From the NCBI GenBank assembly GCA_005402585.1, contig BIFP01000031.1, positions 1-40,795 on the forward strand: DNA of 40,795 nt, written 5' to 3'. Of this stretch, positions 15,433 to 24,186 are shown piece by piece (position 1 is the stretch's first letter; each line of letters starts with the position of its first letter). This DNA comes from Micromonosporaceae bacterium KJ-029 (GTDB lineage: Bacteria; Actinomycetota; Actinomycetes; Mycobacteriales; Micromonosporaceae). The position numbers and the translations under genes are program-made. The notes beneath the pieces are model-generated. The model searched no databases. It was not told the DNA's origin and worked only from the letters and a program-made list of their open reading frames with translations.

Positions 15433-17293
15433 TCCCGTTCCGTTAGGTCCGACCTATCTCGAACACACGCACTTCAATACCCTGGCCACCGGCGCCGCAG
15501 ACGAAGCGACCATCGCGGCGCTCCGACGGTCCGAGCGCAGCTGGCGGCTGATCGTGCTGCGGGCCCTGCTGGACGCCTGCATCGCCCGGACCGACGCTCA
15601 CGGTCCGCTCGCGCCAGTCACCGACGCCTGGCATCTGCTGGTCCAGGCCCACGGTGCCGCTCCGGAGAGCACCGAGGACGTCCTGGCCCAGCCACAGGTC
15701 GGCATCTGGGCCGCACACACCCTGCGTCGGCTGGGCGACGACACCGACACTCCGGTGCCGTTGTGGCTGGACGTCGGATACCTGCACGCCCTGGCGGCGG
15801 CGAGCGCCGCCCGAGCCGGCCTCTCCTTCGAACTCGACATCCCAGCCCGCCAGGGCGCCGCAGTACTGCCCACCGTGGGCTCCGCGTCGGTCCCGCCGGA
15901 CGTTCCGATCGTCGGGGTACGGGCCCGCGACGGACAGGTCGACATCGAGACCGGCACCCGCACCGTGCGGTGCCTACCCGGCGACCCGGACTGGCATGAA
16001 CCCATCGTAATCGAGGTCCACGCGGGCGGCGTCAGCCTCCGGGTCGAGCTGCTCGATCGCGATGTGTACCGCGACCTGCGAGGGCCCTCGTCGCCGCAGC
16101 CGCTGCCGGCGGCCGAGGTCGCCCGTTGGCGCGCGAATCTCGCCGACGCCTGGAAACTGCTGGCCCGCGAACAGCCCAATCGCGCCCTGGCAATCAGCGG
16201 AATCGTACGGACCCTGGCACCCGTGCCACGCCGCGAGCGTTTCCGCCCACTGTCCGCGTCCGGCGCCGAGGCGTTCGGGGGCATCCTGCTCTCCGAACCG
16301 GACGATGCGGTGGAACTGGCCGTGACCCTGGTGCACGAGTCGCAGCACCACAAGCTCGGTGCCGTGTCTCACCTGCTCACCCTCTGCGAGGCTGGCGACC
16401 TCCGCTACTACGCCCCCTGGCGGGACGACCCCAGACCGCTGCCCGGCATTCTCCAAGGTGCGTACGCATTCGCCGGCATCACCCAGTTCTGGGGGGTCCA
16501 CCGAATCCAGGCACCGCCGGGGGACCGGGCAGCCGCAGACTTCGAGTTCGCGCTGTGGCGGCGGCAGACCCTCGACGTCCTGCGGATGATCGCGGCGTCC
16601 GGCCGGCTGACCGCGCACGGCCAGCGGTTCGTCGAGACCCTGCACACGGAACTGAAAACATGCCAGGACGACCCGGTGCCCGCCGTGGCACTCGACGCGG
16701 CCGACGCCGCCGCCCTCGACCACCGCGCGATGTGGCGGGGCCACAACATCCGCCTGGACCCCGCCGATCGGGATGCGCTCGCCTCGGCCTGGCAGCACCG
16801 TGTCCCGGCGGCGGAGGCGATCCTCGCCGTCGGCGCCGCGAAGGTGCTGGCGGAACCGCCGCCGGGCCTGCTCGATGCTCGGGCCGTCCTGCGCAGACAC
16901 CTGCTGGTCGACCCGGACGCCTTCGGCCGGGCGCGCGCCGCACCCGACGAGGTGGGGGAGCGGGTCGAGGGCGCCACCGCAGCCGACCTCGCCCTCGTGA
17001 CCGGCGACGTCGAGCGGGCACGCGCCGGCTACCTCGGCGAGCTGAGGCAGGACCCGTCGCGCGTGCACGGCTGGGTGGGTCTCGGCCTCACCCAGATCGA
17101 CCGTCCCGCCGATCCGGCGACGCGGGCCCTGCTGGGCTGCCCGGAACTCATCCTGGCCGTCGTCCAGGGCCTGCGGTCGCGCGGGTCGGCAACGGTGGCC
17201 CCGGATCCGCTGGAGCTGGCCAGCTGGGTCGGTCGTGGGCTCCCGGATCGGCAGTTCGACACGGTCGACCCGGCGGGTTGGCCGACAGCCTGA
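15422..17293 (+). CDS. HExxH-type putative peptide beta-hydroxylase (TIGR04267 family)
   Basis: ATG 15422 is preceded by GGGGAGG. The 623-aa protein carries LVHESQHHKLG, giving H305-E306-x-x-H309, the motif that defines the HEXXH-motif family found beside radical SAM FxsB genes and now annotated as alpha-ketoglutarate/iron-dependent peptide beta-hydroxylases. Flanking family features are present: YLEHTHFNTLA near the start, RLGDDTDTPVPLWLDVGYLH, FRPLSASGAEAFGGILLSEP before the motif, and YYAPWRDDPRPLPGILQGAYAF after it. The C-terminal 100 residues look like a short helical-repeat tail (DVERARAGYLGELRQDP). The expected reaction is hydroxylation of a side chain in the partner peptide; the adjacent overlapping small gene is the obvious substrate. 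No radical SAM gene is present in the window. Confidence 0.82.
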   Translation: MTNDPVPLGPTYLEHTHFNTLATGAADEATIAALRRSERSWRLIVLRALLDACIARTDAHGPLAPVTDAWHLLVQAHGAAPESTEDVLAQPQVGIWAAHTLRRLGDDTDTPVPLWLDVGYLHALAAASAARAGLSFELDIPARQGAAVLPTVGSASVPPDVPIVGVRARDGQVDIETGTRTVRCLPGDPDWHEPIVIEVHAGGVSLRVELLDRDVYRDLRGPSSPQPLPAAEVARWRANLADAWKLLAREQPNRALAISGIVRTLAPVPRRERFRPLSASGAEAFGGILLSEPDDAVELAVTLVHESQHHKLGAVSHLLTLCEAGDLRYYAPWRDDPRPLPGILQGAYAFAGITQFWGVHRIQAPPGDRAAADFEFALWRRQTLDVLRMIAASGRLTAHGQRFVETLHTELKTCQDDPVPAVALDAADAAALDHRAMWRGHNIRLDPADRDALASAWQHRVPAAEAILAVGAAKVLAEPPPGLLDARAVLRRHLLVDPDAFGRARAAPDEVGERVEGATAADLALVTGDVERARAGYLGELRQDPSRVHGWVGLGLTQIDRPADPATRALLGCPELILAVVQGLRSRGSATVAPDPLELASWVGRGLPDRQFDTVDPAGWPTA

Positions 17294-17317
17294 CCCGCCG
17301 GATCGACAGTGGTCGCA

Positions 17318-20300
17318 CTACAGGGGGAGCGGGTCGATGTCGCAGTTGGCCCGTACGCCGGCGCCGACCGCCGCGACCGCCGGGTGCCGGACGCCGAGGA
17401 TCTGCCGCAGCTGCTCGAGGCTGGTCTCGAACAACGTGCTCGCCTCCGCGTCGCGCCCGAGTTCCCGTAGATCCATGGCGAGGTTCAGCGCGCACACCAG
17501 CGTGGTGGGATGGGTGCTGCCGAGCACCTGACGACACTGCGTGAGAGTGTCCGCGTCGAGGACCTGGCCCTCCGCGTAGTCGCCGAGCTCGTAATGGTCG
17601 CTCGCCAGATTGATCCGGGCGGCCAGCACCAGGGCATGCGATGCGCCGAGCCGGCTGGCCAGCCGTTCCGACGCCGCCTGGTCGAGGTCTCGGGCCCGTT
17701 CGCACTCGCCGAGCAGCCGAAGCGTCACCGCCAGGTCGACCTGCGCACCCGCGGTGTGCGGGTGGTCCTCGCCGTACAGCCGGCGCAGACCCTCCACCGC
17801 CAACTCCGCCGCGTCCTTGGCCGCGCGCAGGTCGCCGGTCAGCCGCTGGTCGATAGAGAACGTCAGCGTGGCGAGCACCGTGTCCGGATGGTCGCCGCCG
17901 TAGCGCGTACGGAAGCGGCGCAGCACGTCGCTGGAGAGATCGAGGGCGTCGTGGTGGTGACCGGCCTTGCGCCGGAAACTCGCCAGCATGTGGCTCTGCC
18001 GCAGCAGATCCGGGTGGTCGTCGTACTTGAGCATCCGGCGGGCCGTGGCGACGACGTTCTCCTGATTCGCATGCGCCGCGATGTAGTCACCGAGTTCCCG
18101 CCGGTCGAGGTTGATGCCGCCGAAGGTGCTCAGGCTGTCCGGGTGGTCGGTGCCGTAGACTTGCACCAGCCGCTGGTAGGTCTGCTCGTCGAGCTGGAGC
18201 GCCCGCCCGAACAGGCCGGACAGCCGCATGCTCACCGCGAGATTGTGCGCGGCACGCAGCGTGAACGGCTCCTCCTCACCGAAGTTCTGTTTCGCCTGTT
18301 CGTAGACGACGAGCGAGCGCTCCAGCGCCCCGGCGAAGTCACCGGCGACCCGGTGGTCGGCGGCCACCGCGCCGATCGCGTCCAGGGTCTCCTCCTGGTC
18401 GTCGCCGAGGGTCTGCCGGTAGAGCTCGAGCGTCCGGGCGTTCAGCGCGGTCGCGGCGGCGTAGTCACCGACGACGAAGTGCATGAAGCCGAGCCAGCTC
18501 GCCATCCGGAGGCTGTCCGCGTCGGTACCGCCCTCGTCAGCGGTCCAGGCCGTCCACCCCCGCTGCGAAAGCTCCCGCGCACCGAGGTGGTCGCCCCACC
18601 GCCAGAGGTACTTCGCCTCGTTCAGCACCATGTCCCGCACGAGATCGTTCGGGCACTTCTCTGCTTCGGAGGCGACGATGTGCGGATACAGCTCGGCGTA
18701 CCGTGGCCAGTGGTCGGCGTTGTCGGGCTGGTCGGGGTCGTTGCCGGCCAGCAGCATGTGGGCGCCGTGCCGCAGGGCGTCGCGTTGCTCCGGATCCATC
18801 TGGTTGATCAGTACTCGTTGGACGAGGCGGTGCATCTGGAAGGAGTTCGTCCGGTGGTCGATTCTCGCCAGTGAGAGGCGGCCGATGGTGCGGATCGCCC
18901 GGTTGAGGCGGACCGGGTTGCGGACGAGGGGATCCAGGTCGGGATGGATGCGCAGCGCGCGTGGCTTCGACAGGAGCACCCTGCTGATCGGTTCGGGCGC
19001 GAAGAACGAACACATCTCCAACAGCCGTAGCGCCGAGAGGTCCTGGTCACGTAGCCAGTTGAGCGACACGTTCCAGGCTGCGGCGACGAGCTCCGGGTAG
19101 TCCTGCTGCGCGGTCTCGTCGTCGAGCACCGGCCGGCTGGCGTCGAGGAGTGCCAGGTACTCGTCGGCCGGCATCCTCGTCTCGGCGCGCCAGGCCGCCG
19201 CCTGCTCGATGGCCAGGGGAAGGTCGCTCAGGGCGGCGGCGAGTCGGTCGGCGTCGTCGACGGCCAGGTCCGGCCCCCGACGGCGGAGCAGGTCGATGCT
19301 CTCCTGCCGCTCGAACACGTCGACCGGAAGGCTGTTCGCGATCTCTCGCCACCCGGCGTTGCGGGAGGTGACGACGATGCTGCCTGGTCCGCCCTTGGGG
19401 AAGAACTGCTCGACGTCGTCCGGGTCCTCGGCATTGTCGAAGATCAGCAACCAGTTCGAGTACGGACGGCCGATCCGCAGTGCCTCCAGCACCGCCGGCA
19501 CCGCCGTGTTGGCGGTCGACGGAACCGGTAGGTCCAGGCGCGCCGCCAACTCCACCAGCGCGGACTGGATCTGGGCCGGTCGCTCGGCCGGGATCCACCA
19601 GATGAGGTCGAAATCCTGCTGATGGAGGTAGACGTACTCGATGACGAGCTGCGACTTGCCCACCCCGCCGGCGCCGTGCAACGCCTCCGGCAGCACGGCG
19701 GTGGTGCCGGCGCGCAGCCGCTGATGCAGGGAATCGAGGAGTTCACGCCGGCCGGTGAAGTTCGCGTTCCGCAACGGCAGGTTGCCGACGATGGCCGGCA
19801 ACTGCCCGTCGATCCGCTGTACGGCCTGCAGGTCGTGGGTCGGTGGCCTGCTCGGGATGATGCCCGACTCGGCGTCCAGCGTGACGTGCGGTGCGGTGCC
19901 GAACGAGACCCCCGGGCCCGGCGAGTTCACTCTGTCAGACATTCCGGACTCCATGGTGCTCTGAGCGGTAACGGAAGGTGGCTGAAGTACTCGACGTACC
20001 TGCCGTGGGATGGGAGAGCCGAGTGCCTCGCCCAGCCGCGCGGCTGCGACGAGGTTCGGCCCGCCCAGTGAGAGGTGAACAGCCAACTCGACCCGCAGGT
20101 ACGGCTCGGCGGCCGGTGTGACGCGCTCGTACGACGCGTTCCGCGGATCCTTGACGCGAAGGGTCAGGTTGCGCACCGCCTCCACGTCATGCGCGAGTTC
20201 GTACTCCACAACGTGCTGCACCTCGACGGTGCGGTCGCGGTACCCGAGCGTGAGTAGCCGCTCGCGTACACCGTGCACGAACTCGTACCTGATGCGGGTG

Positions 20301-21208
20301 TCGCCGGTCGCCGCCGCCCCGTGCGGAACCGGCCGCACCAGATCGCTCGTCAGCAACTCGGTCAGCTGCTCCGGGCCCGACCGGACCACTGTCCTCGCGA
20401 CGGCGCGCACCACCTGGACGTTGAGGGGAGCGGCCGCCAGCCGTGTCGCCAGCGTGAACGCCGCCGGCGACACGGTCGCCCGGAATCGGGCGACGAGATC
20501 GGGAGCGGTGAGCGAGCGGCTCGGCCGGCGGCCGGTCAGCCCGTCCGGTGGCAGCAGCAACGCGGGCATCCGCAGTTCGCCCGTCACCGGCCCGGCCAGC
20601 AGCCGGCTCCATCGCTGCAACCAGTCCGTGCCGCGTTCGATGACCGGCACGGCCGTCAGCCGGGCGTCGTCGTTCCGTTGGTCGGTGGGACGAAGGTCCA
20701 GGCCGCTCACCCGCCACGACGACCGGATGGTCGCCGGATCCGAGTCCAGGCGCCACGCCACCTCGGTCGTCTCCAGTCCCCGCTCGCGCCAACGCTGTTG
20801 GGGTAGCAGGTTGACCACGGCAACTGTCATGCCGGCAGCCCACGAGACGAGCACGGGGTGGACGAGCCCGCCCCGCCAGGCGTCGGACCCGCCATGGGTC
20901 AGCAGGAAGACGATCCGCCGTCCGGTGGGATCGACCAACTTCGCGGGCGGGGCGTTGACGGCGTCGGGCTCGCCGGTCACCCACAGCGCGCCGTCCTCGA
21001 CAACCATGCGCCTGACCTCGACCGCGGCGAAGGCGCGTTGAGCCCGTAGCACCGCTACGAACGTCGAGATCTCGTCGGCCCAGAACTCCATCACCGGGTC
21101 GTCGTCGACGACCACGACGAGATCCCGGCCACCGTCCGCCGGTTCGATCCGCAACCAGTCGGCCGGTCGGCTCGCCGGGGCAGAGGTCGCCGGCACCGAT
21201 CGGCTCAT
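17318..21208 (-). CDS. SAV_2336-type / NB-ARC / TPR protein (FxSxx-system tetratricopeptide type)
   Basis: From ATG 21208 (MSRSVPA) the protein has 1296 aa; an in-frame ATG at 21316 would add 36 low-complexity residues. Residues about 15-400 match the SAV_2336-related N-terminal region, a vWA-like fold whose metal site is degenerate (VVVVDDDPVMEFW in place of DxSxS). An NB-ARC domain follows: P-loop GAGGVGKS with K518, Walker B WLLIFDNAED, IVVTSRN, LPLAIEQAA and an MHRLVQ winged-helix motif. From about residue 870 to the end are ten or so TPRs of the kind AxxLGEDHPxTL. The end VRANCDIDPLPL is characteristic of the FxSxx-COOH system TPR protein (FxsT). It should act as the sensor/NTPase switch of the system. 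Its start overlaps the stop of a 43-codon ORF (TGATG), so it is coupled to the VMAP gene. Confidence 0.85.
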   Translation of the reverse strand: MSRSVPATSAPASRPADWLRIEPADGGRDLVVVVDDDPVMEFWADEISTFVAVLRAQRAFAAVEVRRMVVEDGALWVTGEPDAVNAPPAKLVDPTGRRIVFLLTHGGSDAWRGGLVHPVLVSWAAGMTVAVVNLLPQQRWRERGLETTEVAWRLDSDPATIRSSWRVSGLDLRPTDQRNDDARLTAVPVIERGTDWLQRWSRLLAGPVTGELRMPALLLPPDGLTGRRPSRSLTAPDLVARFRATVSPAAFTLATRLAAAPLNVQVVRAVARTVVRSGPEQLTELLTSDLVRPVPHGAAATGDTRIRYEFVHGVRERLLTLGYRDRTVEVQHVVEYELAHDVEAVRNLTLRVKDPRNASYERVTPAAEPYLRVELAVHLSLGGPNLVAAARLGEALGSPIPRQVRRVLQPPSVTAQSTMESGMSDRVNSPGPGVSFGTAPHVTLDAESGIIPSRPPTHDLQAVQRIDGQLPAIVGNLPLRNANFTGRRELLDSLHQRLRAGTTAVLPEALHGAGGVGKSQLVIEYVYLHQQDFDLIWWIPAERPAQIQSALVELAARLDLPVPSTANTAVPAVLEALRIGRPYSNWLLIFDNAEDPDDVEQFFPKGGPGSIVVTSRNAGWREIANSLPVDVFERQESIDLLRRRGPDLAVDDADRLAAALSDLPLAIEQAAAWRAETRMPADEYLALLDASRPVLDDETAQQDYPELVAAAWNVSLNWLRDQDLSALRLLEMCSFFAPEPISRVLLSKPRALRIHPDLDPLVRNPVRLNRAIRTIGRLSLARIDHRTNSFQMHRLVQRVLINQMDPEQRDALRHGAHMLLAGNDPDQPDNADHWPRYAELYPHIVASEAEKCPNDLVRDMVLNEAKYLWRWGDHLGARELSQRGWTAWTADEGGTDADSLRMASWLGFMHFVVGDYAAATALNARTLELYRQTLGDDQEETLDAIGAVAADHRVAGDFAGALERSLVVYEQAKQNFGEEEPFTLRAAHNLAVSMRLSGLFGRALQLDEQTYQRLVQVYGTDHPDSLSTFGGINLDRRELGDYIAAHANQENVVATARRMLKYDDHPDLLRQSHMLASFRRKAGHHHDALDLSSDVLRRFRTRYGGDHPDTVLATLTFSIDQRLTGDLRAAKDAAELAVEGLRRLYGEDHPHTAGAQVDLAVTLRLLGECERARDLDQAASERLASRLGASHALVLAARINLASDHYELGDYAEGQVLDADTLTQCRQVLGSTHPTTLVCALNLAMDLRELGRDAEASTLFETSLEQLRQILGVRHPAVAAVGAGVRANCDIDPLPL

Positions 21209-21339
21209 CACAGAACCGCCGCCGCCGGCGCGGGCCACGGCGACCGCACGCGATGGCACCGACCGGCGACGACGCTGCCGCCCGTCCGGCGTGGATGCCG
21301 GCCGGCGGCGATCCACGTCCCGTGGCCGTTGCCGCTCAT
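21208..21339 (-). CDS. 43-codon coupling ORF between the VMAP and NB-ARC genes
   Basis: ATG at 21339 overlaps the VMAP stop as ATGA, and its TGA (21210-21208) overlaps the NB-ARC start as TGATG. The peptide begins MSGNGHGTWIAAGRHPRRTG and ends in Pro/Ala-rich sequence. I recognise no family. Its end-to-end overlaps suggest it lets ribosomes pass from one gene to the next. If the NB-ARC protein really starts at 21316, this ORF is an accident. Confidence 0.35.
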   Translation of the reverse strand: MSGNGHGTWIAAGRHPRRTGGSVVAGRCHRVRSPWPAPAAAVL

Positions 21340-22832
21340 GCCAAGACCTTTCGCCTGTCGTCGTCGGCGGAGACCGTTCCTCCTGGCTGCCGATCCGGAT
21401 CGTCGAACAAGATCACAAAGCCGTGCCCGATGTGCTGGTCGAGCCCCTTGGGGTCCTCACTCCACGCCGACTGCCGCAAGCGCGTGGCACGGTGTGGAAG
21501 CCCGATCACCCCTGGGCCCGAAGCCTGATCGCCGACCATCGACGCAACAGTCTGGCACAGATCCTTTGTGGACGAACGGGTGCGGTGCCAGATGATCGCC
21601 GGCATCCCGGACCGCAGCCCGACGAGCAGTTGCCGCTCGCCCACACTGTCCGCGGTCGGCGACTCGCTGAGCACCAGCACGGCGATCCCGCTTTCGCGCT
21701 TGAGAGTCGCCTCGAGCTGAACGTCGGCATGGTGCCGCGACGCGCAGTGGATCAGCTGCCGCTCGCTGTCGCGACCGGCGAGGCCCTGCCAGCGGCTCCG
21801 CCAGACCCGGTGCCACTGGCTGGCGCGGATGCGCTCCAGGCTCCTGATCACCAGGGGATACTCCGTGGTCAGGGGACTCGGCATCCGTGACTGGAGTTCC
21901 TTGCGCCAGGTGTCGACCGGTTCGTTGATCAGTTGCCAGGGCAGGACGAACTCGATGGTCACCGTGCCGGTCTGATCCGCCCAACGGCGTTCGGTCTCGT
22001 TGATGACCTGGTCGACGGCCGCCTCGAGGTCCCGGTACGGGATGTGTCGGTCCTCGCCGCGGATCGGCTGCCACACCGCGGACGCCCACTGATACCAGTG
22101 CGACATGATGTAGGTGTCGTCGTCACCGCCGTACTTCTCGAACTGGATCACCAGGTAGGCGGTACCGACGGGCGTCGGAGGACTCGGCTGGGACGCCTCG
22201 ATCCGGTCCGCGACTCCCCAGTCCTTGGCCAGCTGCGCGACGAACTCGCGCATCCGGTCCACTGATGCCTCCGGTACGGCCGTCGCCAACCTGTCCAGCA
22301 GCGGCAGCCACGGCGGCACCTCGGCGTGCGAGTTCGCCGACGCGAGGTGAGTGAAGAGATCCCAGGCGGACCTGCACCAGGGAGGGGCTGGGGTCGCACG
22401 GGCCTCGGCGACGAGCCGCCGCAGCTCCCCGGTCGCGTCGACCGTGGACAGTAGGCCCCGCAGCCAGGGAAGGTCGTAGTCGGCGAACAACTCGACCACC
22501 TGCCATTCGTCGGCCAGCCGCACCAGCGCGATGGTCTGATCGCTGCCCGGCTCGAGCAGTTCCAGGCAGTCGACGAGGCAGCGCAGCCCGCCCGGCCGAT
22601 CCACGCACACCGTCACCAGCTCGACGATCTGGGGCCGCAGCACGCTCAGCTCCCGGTAGCCCAGGGCGCCGCCCAATGCATGGCCCAGCTCCTGAAGCAG
22701 CAACTGGCGGCTGTTCGGGTCGCGGATGACCGACGACGTCTCCATCACGGTCGCGATCTGGCCGACCAGCCGACGGCGCTCCTCCACCACGGCTGGCGAA
22801 TAGCGCCGCGGCGCCTCGTGCACGGGCCTCAT
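21336..22832 (-). CDS. VMAP-C protein with N-terminal EAD2-type domain
   Basis: The 498-aa protein has at residues about 15-100 an EAD2-like helical domain (PNSRQLLLQELGHAL, then VTVCVDRPGGLRCLVDCLEL), a middle helical region, and from about residue 235 a C-terminal domain matching VMAP-C (vWA-MoxR associated protein, C-terminal): YLVIQFEKYGGDDDTYIMSH, TIEFVLPWQLINEPVDTW, LVIRSLERI and a late GHGFVILFDDPDRQPG. VMAP proteins bridge an NTPase and an effector in ternary conflict systems. Here the EAD2 offers a dock for the caspase at 13945-15066, and the NB-ARC gene just downstream is the likely NTPase. The start at 22832 has no strong ribosome binding site; it lies 49 bp after the small membrane-protein gene. 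Confidence 0.8.
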   Translation of the reverse strand: MRPVHEAPRRYSPAVVEERRRLVGQIATVMETSSVIRDPNSRQLLLQELGHALGGALGYRELSVLRPQIVELVTVCVDRPGGLRCLVDCLELLEPGSDQTIALVRLADEWQVVELFADYDLPWLRGLLSTVDATGELRRLVAEARATPAPPWCRSAWDLFTHLASANSHAEVPPWLPLLDRLATAVPEASVDRMREFVAQLAKDWGVADRIEASQPSPPTPVGTAYLVIQFEKYGGDDDTYIMSHWYQWASAVWQPIRGEDRHIPYRDLEAAVDQVINETERRWADQTGTVTIEFVLPWQLINEPVDTWRKELQSRMPSPLTTEYPLVIRSLERIRASQWHRVWRSRWQGLAGRDSERQLIHCASRHHADVQLEATLKRESGIAVLVLSESPTADSVGERQLLVGLRSGMPAIIWHRTRSSTKDLCQTVASMVGDQASGPGVIGLPHRATRLRQSAWSEDPKGLDQHIGHGFVILFDDPDRQPGGTVSADDDRRKVLA

Positions 22833-22881
22833 GTGATCGCTCGCTGGCGCGAGCTCGGCGGGACGCTACGGCCCGCCGCCA

Positions 22882-23316
22882 TCAGGAGGGCTCCGACCTG
22901 AACGGGTCGAGCCTTTCCAGCGCCTCGACGACAGCGGCCGCCTCTCCGTTCACCTCCACGCGTCGTCGCTGGACACCGTCGTCGAACGTCGCGCGCACGC
23001 TGACCTGCCCGGTGCGTCGGCGCAGCAACGACTGCAGGGCGTACCACCCGGCGGAGGAGGCGATTCCGACGACAATCTGGAGCAGGGTGTCGGTCACCAG
23101 ACCGCGCGACGAGACGAAATCGCATTCCCCGGCGGGGTGCCAGGTGTCCACCACAAGACCCGCTGCCACCAGCTCCTGCATAAGAGCCGGGGTCGATTCG
23201 GGGTAGATCAGGACGCCGTCGTCCTCGGCGAGCGGAAGAAAGGTCACGTCGACGCCGGCTCTCGGACCGGGACCTCGGTGGTGGTCCGTGGCGACAATCG
23301 AGACCTTTGGTGACAT
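22882..23316 (-). CDS. small membrane protein, possibly EACC1-like
   Basis: The 144-aa protein has an N-terminal alpha/beta part (residues 1-72), one hydrophobic helix (DTLLQIVVGIASSAGWYALQ, about 78-98), a basic LLRRR, then a short beta-alpha unit (VSVRATF..RRRVEVNGEAAAVVEALERL). This order, a helix followed by a ferredoxin-like half, resembles the effector-associated constant component EACC1 of VMAP systems, which is thought to hold the complex at the membrane. The match is by architecture and weak sequence pattern only. It is the gene immediately before the VMAP gene, supporting the role. Confidence 0.5.
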   Translation of the reverse strand: MSPKVSIVATDHHRGPGPRAGVDVTFLPLAEDDGVLIYPESTPALMQELVAAGLVVDTWHPAGECDFVSSRGLVTDTLLQIVVGIASSAGWYALQSLLRRRTGQVSVRATFDDGVQRRRVEVNGEAAAVVEALERLDPFRSEPS

Positions 23317-23428
23317 GCGCCTATCGTATTAGCCGAGGCTGCGGCCGTGGCATCGCGCGAAGTGTCGCCAACTTGACACAATTCAATGCCGCGCGACCTT
23401 GACTGGCCCTTGCCGGACTCGCCGAATG

Positions 23429-23704
23429 CTATTCGGAGCCGACCAGCCCCGCAACCTGGTCGGTCGTCCGGTCGAGGAGCGGGTCGTCGTCGTCGCGGGC
23501 AGTCAGATCCCTTGCGATGACGGTGTCCACACCGGTGCCCCGGGCCTCGGCTGGCCGGTATCGAACGGTTGCTGCTTCTGCCGAGGAATGCAGGATGACG
23601 CCCGGGCGCCGGGATGTCCCGCGGCGCACCCAGACCCGGTCTCCTGGGCAGAACTTGCCGGGTGGGGTCGTGACGGTCGGCGTGCCATGGAGCGGCGCAG
23701 ACAT
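23429..23704 (-). CDS. small conserved protein with SH3/KOW-like core, 91 aa
   Basis: ATG 23704 follows AAGGTGAG. The core FCPGDRVWVRRGTSRRPGVI, then AATVRYRPAEARGTGVDTV, looks like a small beta barrel of the KOW/SH3 type. I have seen such proteins in actinomycetes but know no function. It ends 112 bp before the small membrane-protein gene on the same strand and may lead that operon. Confidence 0.6.
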   Translation of the reverse strand: MSAPLHGTPTVTTPPGKFCPGDRVWVRRGTSRRPGVILHSSAEAATVRYRPAEARGTGVDTVIARDLTARDDDDPLLDRTTDQVAGLVGSE

Positions 23705-24186
23705 GATCTCACCTTCGTCGCGGGCCAGCTACGGTCGTTGCTGCTCAAGGCCGCTCGCGGCCGGGTCGGCACCGATCGGCGGGTGGCTCGTCCTGCACGA
23801 CTGGTTGGGCAGGGGCGGCCGGCGGCACGATGCGGCCGAGGATCCGGTCGGCGGTTCCTCACCTGGCACCGGTGGGCCGGTGCCATCACGAGCATGTCAG
23901 CGCGGGAAGGCGCGTGCAAGATTTCACGGCGATAAAACATCACGACGAGATCCTGCGCGAGCGCGATTTTCGGTTACCCTGTGTCGGCCATTATTTCATC
24001 GTGAAAGGCTCTGTCATTGCGGCTATGGAGGTTCAGGCCGTCCACCTGGGACTTCAAGCACGCTGCCTCTCGCTACCCGTCGACGGGCAAGAACGGAAAG
24101 TGACCAAGCTGGGACGTGATTGCGCCCGGACGCTATCCAGGACCACAGAGCCGGTGACCAGCACGCCGTCCATGGAGGAGTAACCG

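Noticed and set aside
13945..23704. FxsB radical SAM, FxsC or MoxR ATPase gene within the locus
   Set aside because: I looked for a CxxxCxxC radical SAM motif and MoxR motifs in all large frames here and found none.
23830..24183. Plus-strand ORF before the DUF397 gene
   Set aside because: No ribosome binding site, drifting composition, and the likely promoter region lies inside it.
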